Counted from the stretch's first letter, positions 21,070 through 32,400 are shown. The stretch is 64,000 nucleotides of DNA from Pseudoips prasinana (GCA_951640165.1 OX621234.1:27966549-28030548); one strand, 5' to 3'. Numbers and translations: made by a program. Notes: generated from the sequence alone by a model not told the origin.

Positions 21070-21330
21070 TTTTTAGGGTCCCGAACCCAAAGGGTAAAAC
21101 GGGACTCTGTTACTAAGACCTCGCTGTCTGTCTGTCTGTCCATCTGTCACCAGGCTGTATCACATGAACCGTGATAGTTAGACAGTTGAAATTTTCACAG
21201 ATGATGTATTTCTGTTGCCGCTATAATAACAAATACTAAAAAAACAAAAATAAATGAATATTTAAGGGGGCTCCAACAATATACGGAACCCTTCGTGCGC
21301 GAGTCCGACTCGCACTTGGTCGGTTTTTTA
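21070..21330 (+). repeat. Dispersed non-coding element with terminal hairpin
   Basis: Begins TTTTTTAGGGTCCCGAACCC, contains a CTGT microrepeat (21127-21146), CATGAACCGTGATAGTTAGA and TCACAGATGATGTATTTCTG. It ends with a hairpin-forming GTGCGCGAGTCCGACTCGCA and TTGGTCGGTTTTTTA. A related copy lies at 60828-61020. It is widespread in lepidopteran genomes to my knowledge, but its class is uncertain and there is no coding capacity. Confidence 0.65.
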
Positions 21331-21547
21331 TTTATAGTCAAGATCTTGCTGGAAACATAAGATACTGAAGATGGTTAAAGTACTATTGAAAACTAAACTA
21401 ACAAGGAAATGTAGTGCCAAGGCTGTATAGTATGTTTTCTTAAACGCTAGAAAACACCTAATTAAATTTAACAAGTTTTCTTAAATAGACACATCTTAAA
21501 GTCTACCTATCTAATAGACTTGTCATATTACCACTGAATAGAAATCT

Positions 21548-21712
21548 TCTATATAAAAATAAGTCGGGTTTTCCTTCCTGACGCTATAACTCCAGAACGC
21601 ACAAACCGATTTCCACGGTTTGCATTCGTTGGAAACGTCTCGGGTTCCGTGAGGTTTATAGCAAAGAAAATTTATAAAATTTAACGCGGGTAACACCGCG
21701 GGGCACAGCTAG
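21548..21712 (+). mobile_element. Lep1-like Helitron (Hel-1)
   Basis: Starts near TCTATATAAAAATAAGTCGG and ends TTAACGCGGGTAACACCGCG then GGGCACAGCTAG, with the ACGCGGGT/ACCGCG stem next to the CTAG end and a T following. No coding capacity. The 5' end differs from the 25267 copy although the 3' end is shared. Confidence 0.75.
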
Positions 21713-22138
21713 TTGTTATATAATATGTATGTAACTAGTGCATTATTTAATAAGAACAAACTTATTTGTTGTGGTAAAATATTAGCAGCGAAAAAATTTT
21801 ATCTTACACGCCCCTTAAGGTACGAAACTCTACAGAAAAAGCCCAGTTTTATAAAAAAGGTAAAAGAAAATTACGCCTATAATATCAAGGCGTTCGCTTT
21901 CCATCCCCGGCGATCCGGAGCAATGGGAATTAAACTCATAATGAAAGTAGGTATAAACTTGAGATTTATTAAAGTTAACACAGTCATTAAAGTCTCAAGA
22001 ACAACTTCTACTTATTTTGGTCGGACTTATCCTCAGGTGAATACATAACCATAATAATGTACGTACCGGATTAATAATGTATATGTAGGTAAAAATATAA
22101 GCTTCTACAGATATAAACAGATAATTTTCCCTCACATA
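21713..22138. other. Between Helitrons; unassigned 111-codon frame
   Basis: A plus-strand frame (21713-22048, rich in Lys, Tyr and Asn) has no recognisable domain and no polyadenylation or splice context that I can argue for. I do not call it a gene. Confidence 0.4.
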
Positions 22139-22410
22139 TCTATATATATAAAAATCAAAGCCACTTTCCGTTGTAATGTTATAACTCAACAACACCTTTA
22201 CCGATTTGGCTAATTTTGATCTTGAATTATTCGTGGAAGTCCAGGTAAGGTTTGTACGTAGAGAAAATTTTAAAAAGTCTTGAAAAAGTGTAAAATCATA
22301 TCTTTTACTAGCTAGCAATTTAAAATATTTCTTGTTTGAATAAATGAACTTAATAATCATTTTTTTATTACTATGCCTTATACGTAGCGAAGCACGTACC
22401 GGGCCGCTAG
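22139..22410 (+). mobile_element. Helitron-like element, family Hel-2
   Basis: Second copy of the family at 18368-18636: TCTATATATATAAAAATCAA start, TGCCTTATACGTAGCGAAGC, ACGTACCGGGCCGCTAG end. 272 bp. Immediately followed, without spacer, by another Helitron-like element of a different family. Confidence 0.7.
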
Positions 22411-22730
22411 TCATATATAAAAATGAAACCCGTTTTCCGTTGTCACGACATCACGCGTGAACGGCTGGACCGATTTCACTATTTCTTTTTTTATTGTGTT
22501 TGTTATTGTCAGGAGAAGGTTCTTATGTAAAATAAAGAATTTAAAATTGCACGGAAAATAAGTAAATTTAAGAATACTTCACAACCAAATATTATTTCTA
22601 ATCTAACCTTAGCGCTTTGGACCGATATAACCTTTTTTAATGTAACTTTTTTTTATTTGACATAGTATTGACAGATAGCGTGCGTTAATAGTCATCTTTA
22701 GGACAGGACAAGGTCTGTCGGGTCAGCTAG
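22411..22730 (+). mobile_element. Helitron-like element, family Hel-3
   Basis: Starts TCATATATAAAAATGAAACC directly after the CTAG of the preceding Hel-2, has TTTCCGTTGTCACGACATCA early on, and ends AAGGTCTGTCGGGTCAGCTAG followed by T. TC start and CTAG end, no TIRs, no ORF. 320 bp. Only copy in the window, so the family call rests on its termini. Confidence 0.6.
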
Positions 22731-22882
22731 TTATTATATATTTTTATTCATTTCATATTTGTCTATTTGCATTCATGTGTAGTTGTTTACATATATTTTG
22801 GTATCGTCATGAAACCCTATAAGGGCACAGCAAGTACATTATTAACAACTTAGAAACTAGGGCTTATAATTTCTGACATTGT

Positions 22883-22959
<77 letters not shown>

Positions 22960-23073
22960 TACAAACTTACTTACGCAAACCAGAATGACGGACAAAAGAT
23001 AATACAAATTATCATAACAATAAATGAATGATTTTAAATTATCATTTAATATCATTTATTTATTGATTCAGAT
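22731..23073. repeat. AT-rich spacer with (TA)n microsatellite at about 22883-22956
   Basis: About 70 bases of nearly pure TA dinucleotide, interrupted by one C near 22900. The flanks are AT-rich and unassigned. Confidence 0.9.
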
Positions 23074-23332
23074 AGGCCTGTTGGCGTGGTTGGCAAATAC
23101 TTTTGACGTCGGAGGTCGGGTTCGAATCCCACCCAGGACATATATTTGTGTGCATGAACATGTCTTTTTGTCCTGAGTCTGTAATTATTTAAATAGAGGT
23201 AAGTATGTATTTACAAAAGAAAAGTAGTATAATAATATATAGTATATCAGTTTTCTGGTTTCAATAGTACAAGCTCTTGTGATCAGATGACCGTGTGTAA
23301 ATAATGTCCCAGGATATTATTATTATTATATT
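23074..23332 (+). mobile_element. tRNA-derived SINE, family A, good copy
   Basis: GGCCTGTTGGCGTGGTTGGC head, B box GGTTCGAATCC at 23119-23129, ACCCAGGACATATATTTGTG, GTATATCAGTTTTCTGGTTT, and the tail CCCAGGATATTATTATTATT. Part of the CTCTGCTTAGTTTGGG block is deleted (CTCTTGTGATCAGATG). Confidence 0.85.
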
Positions 23333-24364
23333 AAATTGTTTGCTGGCAACCCTCCGATGTAGTTTTCTAAATTTTAACTAGTTTGTCCTTAATATTCGTA
23401 GAGGTATTTATAAAAGAAGTATTTTATTTTTAAAGAATTATAATATTATATTTTAAAATTTAATTAACGATTTAACAAATGTAACAATTACCGTTTTTCG
23501 TTTTGTCAACACGTGATTGTAATTATAAATCGGGAAGGAAATTGGATGAAAAGAAAAAATATTCAAACTTAAACCGTTGAGGCGAATAGAAGTGTTCTTC
23601 AAATATACGTTGGTATAAAGTTATATTGTTTTATTGCCATCTGATTATTTGAAAAGTTTTAATTTATAATAAATAAGTATTAAGTAGCAATAGGTTTAAG
23701 AGTGAGAAAGAGAAACCTCATTTATTCTCGATCAATACCGACTTAAATACTTTATATTGAGCGAATGCTCGGGAAAATGTATAAGATTTTGTTCAGAAAA
23801 ACTCAATAAGAGTGATTTCTGATCTTGGGGATGAAGCTTTATTTATAAGAAATGTAACCCCGTAACATTGCATACAATGAAAATGCTTATTTAAATAAGA
23901 AAACTGAATAACAGGATTCATCGTTCCTTAATTAACAAAGCATTGCGGGCTTCACAACAAATTTAAATGCAGGTTCAAATCGTGTAAAGGGTCTTAATGT
24001 GTTATTATCTGAATAAACATTTCCTATATTTCGTACGCCGCTTGGATACCTGCACATAATTTTAAGCTTTCTGCCCTCTATTATAAAGCTTATTTTACAT
24101 TAATATGTTTCTATTGATGTGGCATCCTCACATAATACGCGTATATCAATATTATTATCGTGTATAATAATTATTCATGTAAATGTCTACTTAGTAGCTT
24201 AAACTTTAAGCCACTCGGTCTACTGTTGTTACAGAGTAGGCCCTAATAATATGTTATTTCAATATGCAGAAGGCTCGCGTCATTCGGAAACTGAGAACAA
24301 ACGTTAACGAAGTCATAATAAGTATTTGGTTTTCTTACGTTTTTTTTTATAGTATGTGTAGTAA
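23333..24364. other. No gene or repeat recognised
   Basis: About 1 kb of AT-rich DNA with no motif-bearing frame or repeat copy that I recognise. Confidence 0.5.
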
Positions 24365-24570
24365 TTTCCCTTTTCTCAGAGTTGTTCAAGCCGGCCAGTA
24401 GTCCGCTGGCAGGGCTTAACGACAGTTGTCTAACGGCAACAAACAGTTTAACGCGCTCCCCAAAGCACGGAGATGCTGCAAAATCACTTTGAATGCATCT
24501 AGGCACGCAGTCAGTTTAGAAACGAGTATTCAAAAACTGACCGCGCACCTAGGTGTCTGCTATACATTCA
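24365..24570 (-). mobile_element. SINE family C (5S-like head)
   Basis: Third copy. On the minus strand: ACACCTAGGTGCGCGGTCAG, AGCATCTCCGTGCTTTGGGG, GTTAGACAACTGTCGTTAAG, GCCGGCTTGAACAACTCTGA. A second GACTGCGTGCCTAGATGC stretch suggests a partial internal duplication of the head. Confidence 0.55.
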
Positions 24571-25266
24571 AGCATAAGCTTGAGCCACTGCTCAAGCTCA
24601 AGTGTTAAGGAGTAACTTCTCCTAAACACTGAATATTAAATTAAAACAGTTAAATCTTCATAACGACAGGATTGCGACTTATGAGTAGGCAACCTTAGTC
24701 AAAGAATATAATTTGGATACAGTGCTCATTCAAGAACAATAATAATATGTACGTTTAAAGCATAGTTATATTGGTGTAACAAGACAACAGATAACGGGTT
24801 GCAATTTGCGCCACGTGTACCAATTCCACAGTGAACTCTATGCGAAATCTGACGTCACACTGTGCTGTCACTGAAATATCGTCCCCATCCCCGAAAGTTT
24901 ACATTGCGTTATCTTTTGAGCTGTTATTTTCCGTATTCAGACCCTATCGCTCCCCACTTACATCAATTGAGTTATATTTTGAGGTCCCTTAAGGGCCACA
25001 AAGTATAATTGGTGCAGAAATTAATGCATCTTGAACGTTATGGTATGGAAAATACCGTTCAAGTGAAACAGAACGGGAAACGCTGTTGAAGATTTCGTCG
25101 CCGATATTACTCTTTCAATTTAAAACACCCCTGAAGCATTACCTACTACGTATACCTCTATCATGTGTTGACACTTATCGTCATATTTTGGACATCGTAA
25201 GTATGGAAAAATCTACTATCTGCGAGCTAATCCGGCGTGCACTGCCTAAACCCCTAGAGGTACACA
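24571..25266. other. No gene or repeat recognised
   Basis: AT-rich intergenic sequence. A 65-codon frame at 25086-25283 runs into the Helitron and is not credible. Confidence 0.5.
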
Positions 25267-25380
25267 TCCTACTAATATTATAAATGCGAAAGTTTGTAAG
25301 TATAGATGTCTGGATGTATGTTTGTTACTCTTTTTCGCCAGAAGTACTTTAACGCGGGTGAAACCGCAGGGCATAGCTAG
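25267..25380 (+). mobile_element. Complete minimal Lep1-like Helitron (Hel-1), 114 bp
   Basis: Starts TCCTACTAATATTATAAATG and ends ACGCGGGTGAAACCGCAGGG then CATAGCTAG. The base before is A (25266) and the base after is T (25381), the A^T insertion expected for Helitrons. The GCGGG/CCGC stem lies about 14 bases before the CTAG end. It has no ORF. Confidence 0.85.
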
Positions 25381-25869
25381 TTTAACATAAGCTGAGCTCA
25401 ATATGAGGAAAGGTTATTTATTAGACACAAAGTTAAATCCACTGTTTCCTATAGTAGTACTTCATAAGGGATAACAAAGAAACTAAATCTTGATAAGGAA
25501 ATTCCAGTTATAAAATTGCACTCATTATGAGCTGGGTGTAACTGGTTTGTTTTTTTTTATAACCGAAATACGGAATTTCTTTGAAAGATTTGTTTGTATC
25601 AATAGTAAAGGGTAAAGCTTTTAAACGTCAAATTAAACACGTTATAATCATTGCTTCGTTCTTCCCTGGGGTTTTAAGTAAGTAATATTCATCAAAAAAT
25701 TCCGCTATCTCGAATCAAGGGTTTATCTCTAAAGCGGTAATACACAAATAGATTCAGTTATACAACGTTATTTACAGTGGATAATTCTGTTTGCTTACTT
25801 TGGTTTAGTAATTTGATCACAAAGTAATTTTTGATGTACTAAAGATTGACTTGCTATCTTTTAATTTAT
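25381..25869. other. No gene or repeat recognised
   Basis: AT-rich intergenic sequence. Nothing identifiable. Confidence 0.5.
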
Positions 25870-26105
25870 ATCAATAATAATAATATCCTGGCACATTATT
25901 TAGTCACATCCATCTGATCCCAAACTAGTAGAACCTGTACTATGGAAACCAGATAACTAATATACTACATATACTTGTTTTCTTTTGTAAATATATACTT
26001 ATATATAGAATAACACCCAGACTCAAGACAAACAGACATGTTCATGCACAAAAATATCCCTCCATCCACCAACCACGCCAACCATCGTCGTTGGTAGATG
26101 CTTGC
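25870..26105 (-). mobile_element. tRNA-derived SINE, family A
   Basis: The minus-strand order is TTGGCGTGGTTGGTGGATGG, ATATTTTTGTGCATGAACAT, GTCTGTTTGTCTTGAGTCTG, AGTATATTAGTTATCTGGTT, ACTAGTTTGGGATCAGATGG, and the tail GTGCCAGGATATTATTATTA. The B-box region is deleted or scrambled. Confidence 0.75.
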
Positions 26106-26275
26106 TATCCAAGTAATTTTCAGCGTTCTAGACCAAATATTATTTAAGTACAAAACGCTGTAGAACACCTTAGCTTAGCCTTAGATGACTTAGTTCCTGC
26201 ATCCCCTCCGTTGGCCTCAGCGTCTACTATGAACGACTAATTGAAACAGCGACTAATTAATTATACAGCGACTAA

Positions 26276-26671
26276 TAAATAAATTAAATGCTTTGATTTC
26301 TTTCTGACCACATACAGAATGCAAACTCCTGACCACGGTAACCGCGTCTTTTTAGAGAAACATATTATGCCCACTCAGGAGATAAAAATACCAGGATCCA
26401 CCACAATTAATATTTAAAATATTTAAATGTTAATTAGTCGAACTTATAACAAATACGAATACCACTCATATCTTCATTCATATACTGAAATTAATGGTTG
26501 TACAAGCCGTCTTTGTATGATAGTTTATTTCTGGCACCACCATAGGTGGATCCTGGTATTTTTATCTACTGAGTGGGCATAACATGTTTCTCTAAAAAGA
26601 CATGGTTACCGAGGTCAGGAGTTTGCATTCTGTATGTGGTCAGAAAGAAATCAAAGCATTTAATTTATTTA
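26276..26671. mobile_element. Long-TIR element, 127-bp inverted arms
   Basis: Arms 26276-26402 and 26545-26671 are exactly equal in length and about 96% identical when inverted, with around five substitutions and no indel. Recognisable blocks are GCTTTGATTTCTTTCTGACC, AGAATGCAAACTCCTGACC, TTTTTAGAGAAACAT and ACCAGGATCCACC. The 142-bp centre has no reading frame. No convincing target-site duplication flanks it. It is probably a fold-back or MITE-type DNA element. Confidence 0.75.
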
Positions 26672-26954
26672 CCATTTTAGTGGAACCGATATTTTAAAAA
26701 ATCTACTTCTTTAATACTTACATACTCAAAGACATATCGCCACGATGTGTACACAAGACTTATTACCTAAGGAGTACATTTTTTATTATGTTTTTATAGT
26801 TTGTTATTTTAAATCTTATAATTTTGATTATTTTGGAGCCTGCAGAGTCTTCCTACATGGCTCATAGCAACAGCAATGTGGTTCAATGTTCTTCAACGCG
26901 TTTTTTTAAGGGTCAGGATGGCCTGATTATGCATAAGCAAGTTTCACAAGTCTA
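26672..26954. other. No gene or repeat recognised
   Basis: AT-rich spacer. A frame at 26824-27066 overlaps the RTE-B tail fragment antisense. Confidence 0.5.
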
Positions 26955-27020
26955 TTACTATGTAGATATCCTCATCATATCAGCCGAAACACATCCACTG
27001 TTGAATAAAGGCTCCACAAC
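26955..27020 (-). mobile_element. RTE-B LINE 3' tail fragment
   Basis: On the minus strand GTGGAGCCTTTATTCAACAG, TGGATGTGTTTCGGCTGATA, TGATGAG: a worn copy of the GGAGGCCTTTGTCCAGCAGTGG..TCGGCTGATATGATGATG end. Confidence 0.6.
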
Positions 27021-27179
27021 TGCATCTATCTCAAAAACCGGACACGGTGTTTTTGAGAGAACATAAAACACTGATTGTCTCACTACGCACTTAAATACCT
27101 CTTAAGTCATATTGTACGTATAAGAGAATGTTGATGAAGAATACAGCATTCATATCCGCACCAAACTTTCAGACCGATT

Positions 27180-27960
27180 ACAATTCGTTTAGTTGGGGTG
27201 TGGAAGTAAGGGAGGCTGCAAAGCAACTGTGTAAGACTCGATGGAATGACGTTGATTCCTTGGAGTCCTGGTAGGCCGCTGGCGTAGGCTGTAACCTATG
27301 CTGATGCACTGACTCACTATCACATAAAATCAGCACGAAGTGATGGATGTATGTTCAGTATAAGGTGGAAACAATAGGCCTCTGGGGCCCCTAAGCATGA
27401 CGGTTTGTTAGGGAGTTGTTCAACTGCCTTATATAGTTATCAAGTGACCAGAGAGCTGCCTCATTTCTAGGTCAATATTAAGCTTCGCCATGTAACCATG
27501 TGATGTTACCAGCTTTCTGGATATCTGGTGCGCAGGTGATTTGAATACAGTTTTTATTAGTAGGTTACATATATTATTCATATTTAAATTATTTTAAATG
27601 TATTGGCCACCACTATCTGGCCACTGCAGTGCAGGGAGGCTCGCACGCTACGCCGCCATTAATGACGTTAATCGTTGGTTTGTCAACGTTCACGTGCCGA
27701 CTCACCTAGAGCCTAACGGTATTTGCCGTAACGATGGCAAGAGGCTTGATGGTATGACGTAGTTCCTTGGAGTAGTGGGAGGCCACTGCTATGGGACGCA
27801 ACTTGTGTGGACTCCTTGTGGAGTTCCTTCAAGTTAGTTTGGGGGCGGCGGCTGCTGAGAGTTTCAAGTGGAGAAAATATGCTGCCATCGGTGAAGGTTA
27901 TATATTTCTTACGTTTGGGGTCGAACCAATAAACCTCGACTGACCCTTACATACACATCT
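27180..27960. repeat. GC-richer unresolved repeat region with an internal direct duplication
   Basis: Base composition rises here. GATGGAATGACGTTGATTCC..TTGGAGT..GGTAGGCCGCTG (about 27240-27290) is partly repeated as GATGGTATGACGTAGTTCCT..TGGAGT..GGGAGGCCACTG (about 27743-27795), roughly 500 bp apart. It ends near CCAATAAACCTCGACTGACC. No protein motif is readable. It could be the remains of an LTR or DNA element. Confidence 0.4.
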
Positions 27961-30607
27961 ATAGAGGTATCGTCGCTAGCTTTTTGTTCACCTTAACCGC
28001 AGATGGTTAATTGCAAGCGGTTTTATATTTGTAAGCTCTACTTGTATGATACATTTTGTAGTTTTATATTATTTTTTTATGATAATTATGTCTGCACGTA
28101 ATAAATGTTAGTTAGTTTAGTTAGGTTTAATAATGGTGTAAAACTAATTAATAAGTTGTATATAAATTATAATTCATCTTGGAGAACTGATAAACTATCA
28201 TCTTTTGTGAATTTATTTTTAATATTTGAAAAAAGATAACTATGCGTAAAAGGATAGCAGCTTTGTTGTGCAGTATTAGGGGATATGAGCAACATGCTGA
28301 AGTATATTATACCAGATGCATGCCATGTCCCATGTTTCACTGGATTCGTAAACATAGCTACGGGGATAGTGCAGGGAGTAGATTTCAATAAGTAAAATAA
28401 ATATTTTTATTTTACAGGCGTATTTGTTAGGTTTTATGTATTAATTACACAATAAGAAAATGGTGAATATCGTCGCTCTAAAATAGTACATATGTTTAGA
28501 GCAAACATGTTAACCATTCATTAAAATTAGTGTACCTGAATTCTGTGCGTTCCTAATAAGCTGTTCCTCAGTATTCTTATAATATTATAAGCATGATGAT
28601 CATATCGGTATTTTATTTCATATTTAATAGATCGATTTATCCGTACCGGTATCAAAAGCGAGTTTTGTTTGAGTGAGGAAGTGACAAATAGCTCGAGACG
28701 GTGACCTGTTTCGATCTTTGCACGAACCTGAAATATTTATTACCACGACCCTTTGCTCATTTTGATGTTAACTTGACATCGGGTGAAACATTGTTTCTTT
28801 TTCTATCCTATTTTCTCCATTTGCGGAATAACTACGGTGTAATGGGAAGTAATAAATTCGTTTTACTCGGAAATGGTTGAATAAATGTTGTTACTTTTAA
28901 AGGTACATTCCTTGGATAACCTGTCTTGTTTTTAGCGATAATGGTAGACCTGACCCGGGAAAAGAACTACGGAATAATATATGTAGAAGTTTATATATAT
29001 TTTGATCCCAAGTATAATTTATTATCTCTAATCTCAAAAAAGTGCTATTTAAAAGTGTTAAAATCACTGGAACGTTTAATCATATAGATCTCTTTCTATT
29101 TGTAATGGATTGCTGATTAGTTTGACTATAAGTGCGTGTTACAAATATTGGCTGGTAACCGCTTGCTATCAATAGGGGAGTAAGATTGCTTGCCTTCATG
29201 TTGGTATCAACAATTAGAACTAAATTGTACTCTGAATCCCTTTACTGATAACTGATGGATGATGAAGGTTGATAAGTAATTACTAATTGGGTTGGAATCT
29301 TCCATCCGGCTAAATACAGTGCAATTACCTATGTCATCTATCTACGCGTTGCAAATGCCTGTCGTTTATGTCTGTTTGGTGTTCAAATGCCATTGTTTAC
29401 ATGTAAATGAACCATTTCTCTGAGGTACTATTGGGACAAGACTACTGAGCGACTTTGATCTTTCATTTAATAGATCTTTAGCGTTTGGCACTAAAACAGG
29501 AACAGTGTTCCGAATATTGTAGTAGATGATGATTGGTCCGACCGATTTTCAGTCGTAGGAACTACTTCAACTCCTCGTCAGTACCTACGGCTTTGGTACA
29601 CCTGAAGATGGATGCCATAGCAGATCTTTGTCTTGATTTTTTTTTGTTTACATCTTTACTGTGTTCATGTGTATCTTTATATCTTAGCAGTTGCCGTGTT
29701 TTCGGTTACCCTCCTTCAGTTCAGAGTTAAGATCTGCTTCGTCACACGCTCCTCTGACATGCGTGAGATATGTCCGGACCGTCAAATGTGAGAATGCATT
29801 AAATGCGACGATTAAATAAGACACAATGCAACCAACATTGTCGCAAAGTCGCAAGTCGCAAAACTTCAGTATGATCTTCAGGATACTACAGAGCTATTTA
29901 AGGTGCAATTAAGGTTTATCTTGCGTATGTGGTGACGGTACACACACCATATCCCAAAAGGAGGAAGCTTGGCAATTGCCATATACAGCATGTTAGCAGA
30001 ATACCTTGAAGCACAGCATACCGAATGTTGCTAAAACATTGCCAGTACTGCTGAGACTTTGGAACACATCTTCATTCTAGCCAAAGTGAAAAGACTACCT
30101 TTGGTATTATATTATTGTCCGACAAATCCAGTTCAGATTCCTTATAATCCTGTATCTCTCTATACAGGGTGTAAGCGTAACGGTTAAAGATAAGTAAGCA
30201 ATTAATGAACTAAAATAGACCTGCACTACGGGAATGTTCAGTAATGGGAAATTTAGTTATTCTGATTTCAACATTAGCTATTGTGCGAAACGCCTTAAAC
30301 TTAAAGACTGGTTGCCAAAGCGAGAAGAACAACACAGATGTTCTGATGTTGACGTTTCTGAGGGTAACATCGCGGTGGAGAGATCGAGTTCTATTGCACC
30401 GATTTCTGGGGCTCGCTTCGCAGTATTGCTTCATAAATTCTTCTTATCGAAGTAATATTTTATTTTTCGTCATTCTTCAGTAGCTGCTTTCTTCGTAGTA
30501 TTATTTCTTCAGTAAGCTCTCTGAGGCGAATGAATGTACATCCAAACCGGCCCTCAATATATCAATGATTTTTTTTTGCCAGACTTGTAGTATACATACA
30601 TTACAGA
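27961..30607. other. 2.6 kb with no assignable gene
   Basis: AT-rich DNA. A minus-strand frame at 28167-28388 and overlapping frames at 30210-30483 show no motif. A plus-strand TAETLEHIF at about 30049 recalls the ETLEHIL motif near the end of some LINE ORFs, but the surroundings give no support. A TACAGGGTGTAAGCGTAACG at 30163 may mark the end of a DNA element. Confidence 0.4.
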
Positions 30608-30886
30608 TGTTGTTATTTAAATGGCGGTGTACAATTTACATAGTGCGCGCTTTTTTACCATGAGGTTTATAGTTAGCCTAGGAGGCTATCACTACTTTAC
30701 CGGGCATGACCACATTTTTTCTGCGTGGCATTTTTATATGGGCGTCGCCCCTACAGCAGCACTATAAAGAGAGCCCCAACACAAGTATTTTATAACTTAC
30801 TGGAGCAGCCTCATAATATTGTAAACTGTAGTTATGAAATCCAATAAATATTGTTTTTTATAAAGATAATTTGCGCGTGTCCCACA
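30608..30886 (+). mobile_element. Candidate solo LTR
   Basis: TGT at 30608 and ACA at 30884-30886 bound a ~279-bp segment with TATAAA at 30763-30768 and AATAAA at 30843-30848, the order of promoter, R region and polyadenylation signal in an LTR. No flanking target duplication, second LTR or internal coding region is visible, so this is tentative. Confidence 0.25.
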
Positions 30887-32218
30887 GGCGTTTGACGAGC
30901 GGCGGCCGCTAGAGCACTCACATTTATACATTTCAGTATTATTAACACCCTGTTTAAGTAGGCTTCCTAGCTAAGTGGTTGTATATTTCAGTGGGCATGT
31001 TAATCTATCTGTTATCGGTCAGGTAGAAAATAAACCAAGTAGTTTGATTGTCTTTGCCCACACAAAGAGAAAGAAGAACATACTCAACTCATTGGGTCCT
31101 ACAGTCAGGGTTGCCACTTGATAATAATTTTGTAGCCGGGTCTACACCATAAAGTTAGTATTAGGTATACTAACTTTATGGTTTATACCTACGCTATAAG
31201 AATATACGAATGAAGACTTAATCCATTATCTGTACTTATAATCTACCGAGTTGAACTCTAAACATCAAACAAATATTAAGAATTTAAAATTTATAATAAT
31301 TAAAATTTTTACACGGGTTTTGCATTGTACAAGGGTTAAGCAATATATATATAATATATAGAAATAGATTATTTAACTACATATTGAAAATATAATAATA
31401 ATAATTTAAAATATATTTCTCTCATTTGAGTAAAAATTGTCGTTAATCTGCAGTCTATACTGGATATAGTATATGTTTATGGTGTCGATAAATTAAGACG
31501 AATCGGAGATTATTATTATGTGTGTATAGATAAGATCTCCTATTACCAATTTTACACTGAGAACAGATTTAAGGAATAAACAAGTGTATTCTGCACTTTA
31601 GTATGTTGTATTATGACTAATTAGAGATCTCTTCCAATCAAATAAAGGACGTAACGAATAAGCGACAGTATAAACACATATTTTCATGAACACAAATATT
31701 TGCCTACAACTTTTGGATCTGAAAACGGTATGACAGTATCATTCGTACGTTATCAGTTCACATAATTCAAATTGAAGTCTTAGCTCTTCATACATCTTAT
31801 TGGCACGATTTTATACAAAAATACTTCACCCGATTTTGTTTATATTCTTTTAAAATTTATGGATGGTATGTAAATATCCTTACGTACCAAACATTATTTA
31901 TATTTTAAGTACTATATGCGTTACGTATTCACATGTGTTCAAAATATAGTTAAATAGCCACAAAACGTGTTTGTGTCGGCTGTACTGACATTCATATTGC
32001 TAAGCCTTTTCAGTTATGCTGAGTTAGCCTCTTTTCATATTCAATGTATGAGCGTGTAATGCGATGAGCTGGTTTACCAAAATTTATTAGGCAAAAAAAC
32101 ACTTATTCTGGTAAAACCTCAGACAAACTAAAATTCCGAATTACGACGGCGTGAACAACAGCCCAGATAGTCTGAGTTTGGATCATGGTAAAAGCTCTTC
32201 TCTTACTATTTTTTAATG
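30887..32218. other. Intergenic with a perfect 16-bp hairpin at 31146-31182
   Basis: ACCATAAAGTTAGTAT (31146-31161) is perfectly inverted at 31167-31182 with a five-base loop (TAGGT). Otherwise AT-rich without genes. GCGGCGGCCGC at about 30899 is a small GC island. Confidence 0.55.
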
Positions 32219-32400
32219 GCCTGTTGGCGTGGTTGGTAATAGCTTGCTTTTCACGACGCAGGTCATGGGTTCGATTCCCACCCAGGACAGATATTTGTGT
32301 GAATGATGAAGCTTAGTTTCGTGATCCCTAACTAAGCTTCATCATGCACACAAATATGGCCGTGTGTGAATAATATCCCAGGATATTATTATGAATAATA
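32219..32400 (+). mobile_element. tRNA-derived SINE, family A, with fold-back in place of its middle
   Basis: GGCCTGTTGGCGTGGTTGG head, B box GGTTCGATTCC at 32269-32279, CACCCAGGACAGATATTTGT, then a 28-bp inverted repeat (32291-32318 with 32330-32357, one mismatch, 11-base loop). It resumes with GGCCGTGTGTGAATAATATC and CCAGGATATTATTATG. The normal ~120-bp middle is gone. Confidence 0.8.

Noticed and set aside
21713..22048. 111-codon plus-strand frame
   Set aside because: No motif, lies between Helitrons, and has no splice or promoter context to support a gene.
22883..22956. Origin or regulatory AT tract
   Set aside because: Simple TA microsatellite without further structure.
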